The notes beneath the pieces were generated by a model. It was not told the DNA's origin, did not search any database, and saw only the letters and a program-made list of their open reading frames with translations. A program made the position numbers and the translations under genes. Shown here piece after piece: positions 47,715 to 56,381 of a stretch of DNA of 64,000 bases. How positions within the stretch are numbered: the first letter of the stretch is position 1; every line of letters starts with the position of its first letter. Source of the stretch: Cytobacillus oceanisediminis (GTDB lineage Bacteria; Bacillota; Bacilli; Bacillales; Cytobacillaceae); contig NZ_SOEE01000005.1 in assembly GCF_004366035.1 (NCBI RefSeq), positions 248,001 to 312,000 of the forward strand, given 5' to 3'.

Positions 47715-47945
47715 GGACAGCTTATTTGCTAAATTTATCAATTTGTTGTGATTTGCCGGGTCTGCTGACTAATTTTTGGGGGTCTGCTCATAAGTTTTCC
47801 TGTTTTGCTGCCTGGTTTTCGGTTTATTTGCTGATGTACCAGGTTTTTTTGCATTTTTCCTTATTTGTTTGTTAGTTTCATCTATTGTTTGCTGATTTCC
47901 AAGGTTTATTTGCTAAAATTCAGATTTTATTTGCAGAGTTCACAT
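47715..47945 (+). repeat. Degenerate ~20-21 bp-period array with TTTGCTGA core (47.8 kb)
   Basis: About eleven units based on TTTATTTGCTGA, TTTGTTAG, CTGCTGACT and TTATTTGCAGA, spaced about 20-21 bp, fill the gap between the EamA gene and the XapX gene. The core word differs from the TTATCGGCC arrays but the period is the same. Confidence 0.6.
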
Positions 47946-47951
47946 TTAGAC

Positions 47952-47988
47952 AAAAAGGATGCCCAAAACCAACGTGGACACCCTTTTT
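47952..47988 (-). terminator. Terminator after the XapX gene
   Basis: AAAAAGGATGCCC / GGACACCCTTTTT 13-bp stem with wobble pairs and T-runs at both ends, directly beyond the XapX stop. Confidence 0.75.
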
Positions 47989-47994
47989 CTCAAT

Positions 47995-48174
47995 CTATCT
48001 CAATATCCCCTGCAGCCAGGGCAGAACCACTTCATATGCTTTAAACCCGAGGTAAATGCCGACAATCCCCATAATGCCAGGCAGTGCGGGCGGTGCGGGA
48101 ATCGGCAGCTTCATGAAGGCAAAGACAAATCCGACTGCGAATCCTGTAAGAATAGATAATAGAACGATTTTCAT
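47995..48174 (-). CDS. XapX domain protein (DUF1427), small membrane protein
   Basis: A 59-residue protein with two membrane helices separated by the family signature KLPIPAPPALPGIMGIVGIY. The ATG at 48174 is preceded by the strong site AGGAGGA and the TAG stop is at 47995. XapX proteins are small membrane proteins of unknown function. The gene is followed by its own terminator. A plus-strand open frame covering the same region is a shadow. Confidence 0.88.
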   Translation of the reverse strand: MKIVLLSILTGFAVGFVFAFMKLPIPAPPALPGIMGIVGIYLGFKAYEVVLPWLQGILR

Positions 48175-48256
48175 GAGATCCTCCTAATATGGCTTACCAT
48201 GTTTTACAACCTTAATCATATGCCTTTAGCTTCCCCTTTTTTCGTCTAAAACATGA

Positions 48257-48285
48257 AAAAAGCCGGCACCAATAAGTGCCAGCCT
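48257..48285 (-). terminator. Terminator after argS
   Basis: Minus strand AGGCTGGCAC / GTGCCGGCTT stem with a 6-nt loop followed by TTTTT, just beyond the argS stop. Confidence 0.8.
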
Positions 48286-48291
48286 TGAGTT

Positions 48292-49959
48292 TTACATTTT
48301 TTCCGGAGCAGATACGCCGATTAATTTCAGTGCGTTCTTCAAAGTAGTCTGAACTGCTTTGATCAATGCCAGACGGGCTTTGGTTCTTTCCGGATTTTCC
48401 GCATCCAATACTTTTTCAGCATTATAGAAGCTGTGGAAAGAAGATGCCAGTTCATAAATATAGTTCGTAATTCTGTGCGGCATGCGCTTTTGCGCAGCTT
48501 CACCGACAGCCTGCGGAAATTCGCCGATTTTCTTCAGAACGTCGATTTCCTTTTCCGCCTGAATCAGGGAGTAATCTGCAGCTTCGGCAGACATGCCCTG
48601 CTCTTCACCCTGGCGCAGGATGCTGGAAATGCGCGCGTGTGCGTACTGGGCATAGTAAACAGGGTTTTCATTGGATTGTGATACAGCCAAATCAAGGTCA
48701 AAATCAAGATGCGTATCTGCGCTTCTCATCGCGAAGAAATAGCGTGTTGCGTCCAGTCCTACTTCTTCCACTAGGTCACGCATTGTTACCGCTTTTCCGG
48801 TACGTTTGCTCATCTTCATTTTTTCGCCGTTTTTGTACAGGTGGACAAGCTGGATGATTTCGACTTCGAGCGCCTCACGATCATAGCCAAGCGCCTGGAT
48901 GGCCGCTTTCATGCGCGGAATGTAGCCGTGATGGTCAGCACCCCAAATGTTGATCAGCTTTTCAAAGCCTCTTTCAAGCTTGTCTTTATGGTAAGCGATG
49001 TCTGGAGTCAGATAGGTGTATGAGCCGTCATTTTTAATAAGAACACGGTCTTTGTCATCACCGAAAACAGTTGAGCGGAACCAGGTTGCACCCTCTTCTT
49101 CGTAAATGTGGCCGTTATCCTTTAATGCCTGAAGGGCTGTGTCGATTTTGCCATTATGATAAAGGGATGTTTCAGAATACCATACATCAAATGGCACGCG
49201 GAAATCTTCCAGATCCTGCTTCAGCTTTGCCATTTCATATTTCAGTCCATATTCACGGAAAAAGTCAAAACGCTCTTTTTCGTCCGCATTTACATACTTA
49301 TCGCCATACTCATCAGCCAGCTTTTTGCCGATGCCGACGATGTCTTCGCCATGGTAGCCGTCAGCCGGCATTTCTTTTTCCAGGCCAAGAGCCTGGAAAT
49401 ATCGCGCTTCAACCGATAGAGCCAGATTGTTAATCTGGTTGCCGGCATCATTGATATAGTACTCACGGGAAACATCATAGCCAGCTTTATCTAAAATATT
49501 GCATAGGGAGTCGCCGACAGCTGCGCCGCGGGCATGTCCAAGATGCAAGTCCCCTGTTGGGTTAGCTGAAACAAACTCGACCTGAATCTTCTGGCTGTTT
49601 CCAACTGTTGTTTCTCCGTACTGATCCCCTGATTCCAGAACGGCTGGAATCAGGTCAGTCAAATATGAATTATTCATGTAAAAATTGATGAAGCCAGGTC
49701 CTGCGATTTCAATTTTTTCAATAGAAGCCTTTGTGCTGTCAAAATGAGCAATAAGCTCCTCTGCAATCATTCTTGGCGCTTTTTTTGCCACACGTGCTAA
49801 TTGCATTGCCATATTCGTGGAATAGTCTCCATGAGCCTTTTCCTTCGGGATTTCCAGAATCACATCAGGAATCTGCTCTTCCGCTGCCAAGCCAGCCTTA
49901 ACAACGGCATCCTGAATTTCCTGCTTTAATTTGCCTTGCACCTGTTCAACTATGTTCAT
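48292..49959 (-). CDS. argS: Arginyl-tRNA synthetase
   Basis: A 555-residue class I synthetase. The HIGH-type motif is HLGHARGA near residue 131, the KMSKS-type motif is [10 protein letters not shown] near 385, and the C-terminal DALR anticodon-binding domain follows. The start is the ATG at 49959 (MNIVEQV) behind AGGAGGAG, overlapping the ywiB stop by 14 bp. The frame open to 49974 is not needed. Confidence 0.97.
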   Translation of the reverse strand: MNIVEQVQGKLKQEIQDAVVKAGLAAEEQIPDVILEIPKEKAHGDYSTNMAMQLARVAKKAPRMIAEELIAHFDSTKASIEKIEIAGPGFINFYMNNSYLTDLIPAVLESGDQYGETTVGNSQKIQVEFVSANPTGDLHLGHARGAAVGDSLCNILDKAGYDVSREYYINDAGNQINNLALSVEARYFQALGLEKEMPADGYHGEDIVGIGKKLADEYGDKYVNADEKERFDFFREYGLKYEMAKLKQDLEDFRVPFDVWYSETSLYHNGKIDTALQALKDNGHIYEEEGATWFRSTVFGDDKDRVLIKNDGSYTYLTPDIAYHKDKLERGFEKLINIWGADHHGYIPRMKAAIQALGYDREALEVEIIQLVHLYKNGEKMKMSKRTGKAVTMRDLVEEVGLDATRYFFAMRSADTHLDFDLDLAVSQSNENPVYYAQYAHARISSILRQGEEQGMSAEAADYSLIQAEKEIDVLKKIGEFPQAVGEAAQKRMPHRITNYIYELASSFHSFYNAEKVLDAENPERTKARLALIKAVQTTLKNALKLIGVSAPEKM

Positions 49960-50374
49960 TGTTCTCCTCCTCAAACGTAATCGCCAAATGATATGTACCT
50001 GCCTGGGATCCCTGCATTTTCAGATCGTATAAAATATCAATCGAACCTTCACCAGATTTGTCATCATATTGATGGACCATCCGCTTGGTCACCGTACCCA
50101 TCTCAAACACTCCGTATGGCGTCTCGTAGCTGCCGCGGAGCTTTTTATTCATTCTGAAAGGGAGCCTCATTTTCACGGCGCCGCTTCGTAAAATCAGTCC
50201 GTCTGCATTGGACATTTTTATGATCGTCTTTACTGTTCCCTCTTCCATCACTTCATCATACTGAAGGAACCGGGCAGAATCTTTTATATAGTATCGGCCA
50301 AAAGCAGTCAATTCAAAAGTCTCTTTGCTGCCTCCACTGCGAATATCTGTCTTCACATTAATCTTCACAGGCAT
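49946..50374 (-). CDS. ywiB: DUF1934 protein YwiB
   Basis: A 142-residue beta-rich protein of the YwiB/DUF1934 family (calycin-like beta barrel). Landmarks are [17 protein letters not shown] and [14 protein letters not shown]. The function is unknown. The length equals the B. subtilis protein when the ATG at 50374 (MPVKINV) is used. The frame open to 50407 is longer than the family. It is upstream of and overlapping argS, the conserved order. Confidence 0.85.
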   Translation of the reverse strand: MPVKINVKTDIRSGGSKETFELTAFGRYYIKDSARFLQYDEVMEEGTVKTIIKMSNADGLILRSGAVKMRLPFRMNKKLRGSYETPYGVFEMGTVTKRMVHQYDDKSGEGSIDILYDLKMQGSQAGTYHLAITFEEENNEHS

Positions 50375-50476
50375 TTGTTCCGCTGAGCGACTGGACAACG
50401 GCAACACATCCTTTTCATCTTATATAACTATATAAGTATAAATACTCGCTGGGGAAAGTGCAAGGAGGTGACGGTA

Positions 50477-50600
50477 AGAAAAGCGGAAGCACCTTGCTCA
50501 CCCCCTAACAAGCACAAGACGGGCCTCACGAATGGCGTCCTTTGCCTTTTTGGAAGGATTGGCTTGTGACCTCGAGGGGGTATGCGCTGGAGCTAGACAG
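50477..50600. repeat. Dispersed intergenic repeat, family A, copy 2 (long)
   Basis: Starts AGAAAAGCGGAAGC and ends GGAGCTAGACAG, matching the ends of 3144-3209. CACCCCC near the left and GAGGGGG near the right can pair, so the whole element may fold as a long hairpin. No coding potential. The rest of the 350-bp gap holds the terminator at 50624-50652. Confidence 0.65.
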
Positions 50601-50623
50601 GCACCGCACGATTTTTGTCGAAT

Positions 50624-50652
50624 AAAAAAGGATGAAACATTCAGTTTCACCC
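50624..50652 (-). terminator. Terminator after the DUF4177 gene
   Basis: Minus strand GGGTGAAAC / GTTTCATCC with a 5-nt loop followed by TTTTTT, about 75 bp beyond the stop. Confidence 0.7.
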
Positions 50653-50725
50653 TCTTTACATTGATATATGAATGATTATGCTTTTTTAATCGCTTTCCCT
50701 CTCTCCGGGATTTGTGTTCCAGTAA

Positions 50726-50920
50726 TTAAAACCCAGAAGTCTGCCGTTTAAAAATCAGCTCATAGAAAGATGGATTTCCGTATCCCCTTAAGCCTGGTGC
50801 AAAAATTTGCACCAGCTCCCAGCCTTCTTTTTCGTGCTCCCTGACAATTTCGTGATAATCCTCTGAAGGCGTCAGCTTAAATGATGATAATTCCACTTTA
50901 ACAAATTTATGTTCATACAT
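50726..50920 (-). CDS. DUF4177 domain protein
   Basis: A 64-residue protein (MYEHKFVKVELSSF, then EHEKEGWELVQIFAPG and a C-terminal YELIFKR strand) that fits the small DUF4177 family. Function unknown. The ATG at 50920 is chosen because AAAGGAGG lies upstream. The open frame to 50977 is longer but has no site. It lies downstream of speB across a structured intergenic region. Confidence 0.8.
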   Translation of the reverse strand: MYEHKFVKVELSSFKLTPSEDYHEIVREHEKEGWELVQIFAPGLRGYGNPSFYELIFKRQTSGF

Positions 50921-50979
50921 AACAAAAGCCTCCTTTCCTTTCATACGGAAAAATGGAGGGAAAAGTTTCATGCACAAAA

Positions 50980-51145
50980 AAACGGAGACCGAGGTCCCCG
51001 TTTATCGCAGTCTAACAGACTGTAAGCCTCCCTCCCCATTCAAGACTCAGAAAAATGAATGGAGTATAGTGAGGTCGAACTGCCCGTAAAGGCCCGATTG
51101 GTTCAACTAACAATCAGTTTGGGATAAAGAACTCCCCACTGATTG
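50980..51145 (-). ncRNA. Multi-hairpin structured region downstream of speB
   Basis: On the minus strand, in order: CAATCAGT / ACTGATTG (51145-51111), CCATTCA / TGAATGG (51062-51036), CAGTCT / AGACTG (51022-51008) and a terminator-like AAACGG..CCGTTT followed by TTTT (51003-50980). The chain of stems ending in a terminator suggests a structured 3-prime UTR, small RNA or repeat. I do not recognise a known family with certainty. Confidence 0.45.
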
Positions 51146-51155
51146 AAGTTTCACT

Positions 51156-52034
51156 TTATTTTTTATTCACCCATCCAAGAATCATTTCCCGGATCAGTTT
51201 GCTGGCTGTGTTGGCCGTTTGTTCAGATGGATCATAGATGGGCGCAACCTCGACAAGGTCAGCTCCAACGACTTTAACATCTGAATGGGCAATTTCATGA
51301 ATAGAAGCAAGAAGCTCTCTTGATGTGATGCCGCCTGCATCGACTGTGCCTGTTCCCGGCGCGTGGGCAGGGTCCAGAACATCAATATCAATCGTTACAT
51401 AGACCGGACGTCCTGCAAGCTTAGGAAGGATATCTTTCAATGGCTTGTGCACTTCGAATTTTGAAATGTGCATGCCGGCTTCCTTTGCCCACTGGAATTC
51501 TTCTTTCATGCCGGAACGGATGCCAAAAGAATAGACATTGCCAGGACCAATCAAATCAGCTGCTTTGCGGATTGGCGTTGAATGAGATAATGGCTCCCCT
51601 TCATAATCCACACGAAGATCCGTATGGGCGTCCATGTGGATAATCGCCAAGTCCGGATATTTTTTGTACATCGCTTTGATGACAGGCCAGGAAACCAAAT
51701 GTTCTCCGCCCATGCCAAGCGGAAATTTATCCTCCGCCAGAAGCTGATCGATAAACTCCTCAATCATATCGATGCTTTTCTGCGGATTTCCGAATGGCAG
51801 CGGAATATCGCCGGCATCATAATATTTTACCTCTTCAAGCTCACGATCCAGGTATGGGCTGTACTCTTCAAGCCCAATTGACACTTCCCGGATGCGGGCA
51901 GGGCCGAAACGGGATCCCGGACGATAGCTGACTGTCCAGTCCATCGGCATTCCATAAATGACCGCTTCACTTTCCTCATAATTAGGATGGCTTTTAATAA
52001 ACACATTGCCTGAATAGGCTTCATCAAAACGCAC
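51156..52034 (-). CDS. speB: Agmatinase
   Basis: A 292-residue ureohydrolase that converts agmatine to putrescine and urea. The binuclear manganese site is in GMGGEHLVSW, IIHMDAHTDLR and VTIDIDVLDPA. The sequence is very close to B. subtilis SpeB. The start is GTG at 52034 (VRFDEAYSG), 9 nt after GAGGG. An ATG at 52043 directly abuts the site. It pairs with speE for putrescine and spermidine synthesis. Confidence 0.95.
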   Translation of the reverse strand: MRFDEAYSGNVFIKSHPNYEESEAVIYGMPMDWTVSYRPGSRFGPARIREVSIGLEEYSPYLDRELEEVKYYDAGDIPLPFGNPQKSIDMIEEFIDQLLAEDKFPLGMGGEHLVSWPVIKAMYKKYPDLAIIHMDAHTDLRVDYEGEPLSHSTPIRKAADLIGPGNVYSFGIRSGMKEEFQWAKEAGMHISKFEVHKPLKDILPKLAGRPVYVTIDIDVLDPAHAPGTGTVDAGGITSRELLASIHEIAHSDVKVVGADLVEVAPIYDPSEQTANTASKLIREMILGWVNKK

Positions 52035-52067
52035 CAAGGTCATCCCTCACTTTTTATGTATTCAAGA

Positions 52068-52089
52068 AGGCTGCTCTGAAAAGCAGCCT
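52068..52089 (-). promoter_or_regulatory. Intercistronic hairpin between speE and speB
   Basis: AGGCTGCT / AGCAGCCT 8-bp stem with a 6-nt loop in the 60-bp gap, with only a short T-rich tail (TCTT) on the minus strand. It may partly terminate or protect the speE message. Confidence 0.5.
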
Positions 52090-52094
52090 GTCCA

Positions 52095-52922
52095 TTACTT
52101 CACTAAATCTGCAACAAATTTAGGCAATACAAATGCCGCTTTATGCAATTCTTTTGTATAGTATTTTGTTTCGATCTCATGGAAGCGGCCTTCGCTTACT
52201 TCTAATGGATCGTATTTTTTAGATCCGATTGTGAACGCCCACATGCCGCTTGGGTAAGTAGGAATATTCGCAGTGTAAAGACGAGTGATTGGAAAAATTT
52301 CTTTCACATCGCGCTGTACGTTGCGGATAAGGTCCGCTTTGAACCAAGGGTTGTCAGACTGGGCCACAAAGATGCCGTCTTCTTTTAAGGCTTTAGAGAT
52401 CCCAGCATAGAAGCCTTTTGTGAATAGATTTACCGCAGGTCCTACCGGCTCAGTTGAGTCAACCATGATCACGTCATATTCATTTTCGCTTTCGGCAATG
52501 TGCATGAAGCCGTCGCCCACCTGTACATCTACGCGGGGGTCATCAAGCTTGCCTGCAATCTCAGGAAGGAATTTTTTTGAGTACTCAATAACCTTTCCAT
52601 CGATATCCACTAGAGTCGCCTTTTTCACGCTTGGGTGCTTAAGGACTTCACGGATGACACCGCCGTCACCGCCGCCAACAACAAGAACGTTTTCAGGGTT
52701 TGGATGCGTGAACAAAGGAATGTGTGCAACCATCTCATGGTAAACAAACTCATCCTTGATTGAAGTCATAACCATGTCATCAAGAAGAAGCATATTGCCC
52801 CACTCTTCTGTTTCCACCATATCAAGCTTCTGGAATTCTGTCTGTTCTGTATGTAAAGTACGCTTCACCTTCATCGTAATGCCAAAGTTCTCCGTTTGTT
52901 TCTCTGTAAACCAAAGTCCCAT
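52095..52922 (-). CDS. speE: Spermidine synthase
   Basis: A 275-residue aminopropyltransferase using decarboxylated SAM and putrescine. The nucleotide-binding motif [16 protein letters not shown] and the catalytic [12 protein letters not shown] (Asp) are present, with the gate region [10 protein letters not shown] before them. AAGGAATGA precedes the ATG. The order speE-speB is conserved with B. subtilis. Confidence 0.96.
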   Translation of the reverse strand: MGLWFTEKQTENFGITMKVKRTLHTEQTEFQKLDMVETEEWGNMLLLDDMVMTSIKDEFVYHEMVAHIPLFTHPNPENVLVVGGGDGGVIREVLKHPSVKKATLVDIDGKVIEYSKKFLPEIAGKLDDPRVDVQVGDGFMHIAESENEYDVIMVDSTEPVGPAVNLFTKGFYAGISKALKEDGIFVAQSDNPWFKADLIRNVQRDVKEIFPITRLYTANIPTYPSGMWAFTIGSKKYDPLEVSEGRFHEIETKYYTKELHKAAFVLPKFVADLVK

Positions 52923-53156
52923 TCTTTAATCATTCCTTCCATAAAAAAATGAATTATCACTAAAGAGCAGCAAAAAGCATTTTCATCTTTTATACTTCCC
53001 TAACATGCAAATAACAAACACAGAAAAAGTATAGATGAATCTAGCAAAATTGCAAGAAAAATTTCGCTAATTAGTAGAGAAAGATGTTTAAAATCGCCCT
53101 GTTTTTTCAATACTGAATACATAGAGCACTTATTAGGAAAATTATTTGGATACTTC

Positions 53157-53285
53157 GCTGTACTTATCGGTCAACTTTAATTTTATCGGCCACTTGGGAA
53201 TCTTCATCGGTCAGATTTTTAGCTTATCGGTGAATTTGGACAGTTTATCGGTCAGTTTTTATCTTTTCGTTCACTTGGCGCTGTA
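53157..53285 (+). repeat. Degenerate ~20 bp-period array with TTATCGGTCA core (53.2 kb)
   Basis: ATCGG words at 53166, 53185, 53206, 53226 and 53247, and a TTCG variant near 53266, give spacings of 19-21 bp. The cores are TTATCGGTCA, TTATCGGCCA, TCATCGGTCA and TTATCGGTGA. It lies in the speE-pbpG divergent gap (52923-53337) and happens to keep a reading frame open in front of pbpG. Confidence 0.7.
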
Positions 53286-53337
53286 TCAACTTTTCACTAT
53301 AAAAATGTTTGAAACAGATAAATGGGGGGTGCTTGAT

Positions 53338-55407
53338 ATGGAATTAATGACGGATCAGCGTTTTCGGAAAACGATGAAATATTTGCGTGCCGTTCTCATT
53401 ATTAGCTTAATAGGAATGGCTTTAGCCGCCGTGATGATCGGAGGCATTCTGGTATATGCCAAAATCTTGGGGCCGCCGCCGCTCGCCGTTCCGCAATCGA
53501 CTTTATTTTTCTCGGATGATGGCACGGTTATCGGTGAAAGCAACAACGGCCAAAAACGCTATTGGGCACCACTCGATGACATCAGCCCGCATTTAATAGA
53601 TGCGACGGTCTCGATAGAGGATAAGAATTTTTTCGAGCACAACGGATTTGATTATAAAAGGATCGCAGGTGCCGCCCTCGCTGATATAAAGGCAATGGCC
53701 AAAGTTCAGGGCGCCAGCACCATCAGCCAGCAATATGCCCGCAACCTGTTTCTTGAACATGAAAAAACCTGGAAGCGGAAATTGCTTGAGGCCTTTTATA
53801 CCATCAGGCTTGAGATGAATTATACGAAAAAGGAAATCCTTGAAGGCTATTTAAATACGATTTATTACGGCAATGGAGCTTATGGCGCACAGGCAGCAAG
53901 CCAGTTCTATTTTGGGAAGGATGCAAGTGAGCTGTCATTGGCTGAGGCTTCGATTTTATCCGGCATCCCTAAGGGTCCTGGCATCTACTCGCCATTTGCA
54001 TCAGCAGAAAAAGCAGATCAGCGTCAGAAAGTGATACTGCAGACGATGGTGAAGAACGGGCTCATCAGCCAAAAAGAAGCAGATCTTGCGGCGGCAGAAG
54101 AGCTTGAGCTTGTTGGGGAGCACATGCATCCAAGATCGAAAACAGCCCCGTATTTTCAGGACGCTGTCCGCAATGCCCTTAAGACACAGCTGAAGCTGGA
54201 TGACCGAACGATTGAACTGGGCGGATTGAAGGTTTATACCACTTTGAATCTGAAGGAACAGGAAATCGCGGAAGAAACAATAGATAAGCTTATTTCAAAA
54301 GACTCGGAGATTCAGGTCGGAGTTGTTGCCATGAACCCGAAAAACGGGTATGTGAAAGCAATGATTGGCGGACGTGATTATGAGGCAAGTCCCTTTAACC
54401 GTGCAGTCCAGGCAGTCAGGCAGCCCGGATCGACGATAAAGCCTCTACTCTATTACGCTGCACTGGAGCAGGGCTTCACCCCCTCCACTCCAATCCGGAG
54501 CGAGCAGACTACTTTTCGGTTTGAAGACGGTACGCTAGACTACACACCGCATAACTTCAACAGCAAGTATGCGGATGACGATATCACAATGGCCCAGGCC
54601 CTTGCTCTATCTGACAATGTCTATGCGGTGAAGACTCATTTATTTTTAGGAGAAGAGACACTTGTCAATACAGCCAAGAAATTTGGCATTACCTCCAAGA
54701 TGGCAAAGGTGCCGTCCCTTGCACTCGGCACATCCGGCATAAGAGTCATTGAGCTTGCGAACGCCTATAGCATGTTTGCCAATGGAGGGAAAAAGATCTC
54801 GCCGGTACTGATTAAGCGTGTAGAGAACCATAAAGGCGAAGTCATCTATGAGCAGGAGCCATTCCAGATGAAGGTTCTGAAGCCTGACCTTGCTTTCGTT
54901 ATGACCCATATGATGACAGGGATTTTTGACCGGAAGCTGAACGGCTATGCCCAGGTAACGGGAAGCACAGTCATCAACGACATGACCCGCCCTTATGCCG
55001 GCAAGTCCGGTTCAACAGAAACAGACAGCTGGATGGCCGGCTTTACACCACAGCTTGTCACAGCGGTATGGACCGGCTATGACAAAGGCCAGGTTATTAC
55101 AAAAACCGTTGACAAAACCTATGCCAAAAACATTTGGATCCGGTTCATGGAGGAAGCCCATAAAGGAAAGCCGGCCAAGGAATTCAAAGCGCCCAAAGAC
55201 ACAGTCGGCGTCTACATTGACCCAGCCAACGGGAAAATTGCTGGGGAAAACTGCCCGGTCAAGCGCCTAACCTACTTCGCAGAAGGCACAGAGCCTGTGG
55301 AATACTGTACAGACCACTTGAGCCATAAAGAAGAGAATAAAACTGAGCAGCCGGAAAAGAAGCCCGACACACCTTGGTATAAGAAACTGTTTCGGTGGGC
55401 TTCCTGA
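53338..55407 (+). CDS. pbpG: Class A penicillin-binding protein PbpG (PBP2D type)
   Basis: A 689-residue bifunctional peptidoglycan synthase. It has a short cytosolic N-terminus, one membrane helix (residues 18-42), a glycosyltransferase domain with catalytic Glu94 (VSIEDKNFFEH) and GASTISQQYARN, then the transpeptidase domain with S-x-x-K (PGSTIKP), SDN and KSGST motifs. It resembles B. subtilis PbpG (YwhE), a sporulation-associated enzyme. The ATG at 53338 (MELMTDQRF) follows GGGGGG by 8 nt. The frame upstream to 53146 only crosses the repeat array. Confidence 0.93.
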   Translation: MELMTDQRFRKTMKYLRAVLIISLIGMALAAVMIGGILVYAKILGPPPLAVPQSTLFFSDDGTVIGESNNGQKRYWAPLDDISPHLIDATVSIEDKNFFEHNGFDYKRIAGAALADIKAMAKVQGASTISQQYARNLFLEHEKTWKRKLLEAFYTIRLEMNYTKKEILEGYLNTIYYGNGAYGAQAASQFYFGKDASELSLAEASILSGIPKGPGIYSPFASAEKADQRQKVILQTMVKNGLISQKEADLAAAEELELVGEHMHPRSKTAPYFQDAVRNALKTQLKLDDRTIELGGLKVYTTLNLKEQEIAEETIDKLISKDSEIQVGVVAMNPKNGYVKAMIGGRDYEASPFNRAVQAVRQPGSTIKPLLYYAALEQGFTPSTPIRSEQTTFRFEDGTLDYTPHNFNSKYADDDITMAQALALSDNVYAVKTHLFLGEETLVNTAKKFGITSKMAKVPSLALGTSGIRVIELANAYSMFANGGKKISPVLIKRVENHKGEVIYEQEPFQMKVLKPDLAFVMTHMMTGIFDRKLNGYAQVTGSTVINDMTRPYAGKSGSTETDSWMAGFTPQLVTAVWTGYDKGQVITKTVDKTYAKNIWIRFMEEAHKGKPAKEFKAPKDTVGVYIDPANGKIAGENCPVKRLTYFAEGTEPVEYCTDHLSHKEENKTEQPEKKPDTPWYKKLFRWAS

Positions 55408-55426
55408 TCCAGAGCAACCCGCGGTG

Positions 55427-55456
55427 CCTGATCTTTGAAAAAGATCAGGTGCTTTA
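55427..55456 (+). terminator. Terminator after pbpG
   Basis: Perfect 10-bp stem CCTGATCTTT / AAAGATCAGG with a 3-nt loop, followed by TGCTTTATTTTT. Confidence 0.8.
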
Positions 55457-55499
55457 TTTTTAGGGGATCCTGTGGGCTTATATTTCTGACACTATAAGC

Positions 55500-55622
55500 T
55501 TGATTAGTTCCTTTCGGACGGATTCCGGTCTGTTCAAAGGCACAGATGGCTCCCGTCTGCCCAAAGACACTATTTCCCCGGTCAGTTCCTTTCAGATGGC
55601 TCCGTTCCGTTCTGTGGCACAT
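55500..55622. repeat. Loose degenerate repeat region after pbpG
   Basis: On the minus strand GGAGCCATCTG occurs twice about 50 bp apart, with GACCGG and AAAGGAACT also repeated. It is similar in style to, but less regular than, the 21-bp-period arrays. The gap 55408-55831 otherwise holds two terminators. Confidence 0.4.
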
Positions 55623-55670
55623 TAACCCTGCTAACTTACCTCTAAGTACAACTCCAGCTTATAAAAAAGT

Positions 55671-55704
55671 GAAAAACCCCGGGGTCCGAATCCCGGGGTT
55701 TTTC
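55671..55704. terminator. Bidirectional terminator between pbpG and ywhD
   Basis: Perfect 13-bp stem GAAAAACCCCGGG / CCCGGGGTTTTTC with an 8-nt loop in a convergent gap. Confidence 0.85.
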
Positions 55705-55831
55705 GTGTCCTAGTGCTATATTGTGCCTTCACACTGTTAAATAGTTTACTTTTTTTATGGGAATTGTACAAGTAGTTAGAAAATCAAGTCAAAAAAATGT
55801 CACAATTTCGTCACAAAATTAAACTTTTTTT

Positions 55832-56344
55832 CTAAATGGCTTGTAAATCTTTTTTTAGCTGTTCCGCCGATCTTTCCCACATGCCTGCGTCATGATTTTT
55901 CAGGAAATCTGCCAGTACTTTTTTGGATTTCTCATCCATATGATCCACAATGATGTGTCTTTTAATCGATTTATCCATGCGGTTCACATGCTCTGGCAGG
56001 GATTTATAGCCCCGGCGGATTTCTCTGTCGACCGTCATTTCACAGGCAGTTACACCTGCATAATAAGCACCGCCCTCTTTGCGGTCAATGGTGACCCAAA
56101 TCAGCCAATACGGCTTCCCGTTTGGCACTTCCTCTTTGCTTTTCAAAAACTTGATGCCTTTTTCAACAGGACTGCGAGCATGCATGGCGCCCACTTCAAT
56201 AGACGCCTCCCCGGCATCCACATCAATCATAACCGGTGTCACATTATCAAGGCTCAGAGTCCCGACCCCAAAACCGCCATGTCCCTCAGTCGGGTCGTTC
56301 TTGATTATATTAAAATCGACTTTCTTTTTCTTTTTTTCTTCCAT
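55832..56344 (-). CDS. ywhD: YwhD family protein
   Basis: A 170-residue protein of the Bacillus YwhD family. The N-terminus is lysine-rich (EEKKKKKVDFNIIKNDPTEG region). Conserved stretches include GTLSLDNVTPV, HARSPVEKGIKF and KRHIIVDHMDEKSK. Function unknown. The ATG at 56344 is preferred because AGGAGG lies 8 nt upstream. The TTG at 56350 is too close. It follows ywhC on the same strand with a 37-bp gap. Confidence 0.85.
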   Translation of the reverse strand: MEEKKKKKVDFNIIKNDPTEGHGGFGVGTLSLDNVTPVMIDVDAGEASIEVGAMHARSPVEKGIKFLKSKEEVPNGKPYWLIWVTIDRKEGGAYYAGVTACEMTVDREIRRGYKSLPEHVNRMDKSIKRHIIVDHMDEKSKKVLADFLKNHDAGMWERSAEQLKKDLQAI

Positions 56345-56381
56345 TTTCAAGTCCTCCTAAGCAAAAATTAGGCTCTTATTA

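Noticed and set aside
53146-53337. N-terminal extension of pbpG (64 extra codons)
   Set aside because: The extension only translates the TTATCGG repeat array. The strong ribosome-binding site and family alignment place the start at 53338.
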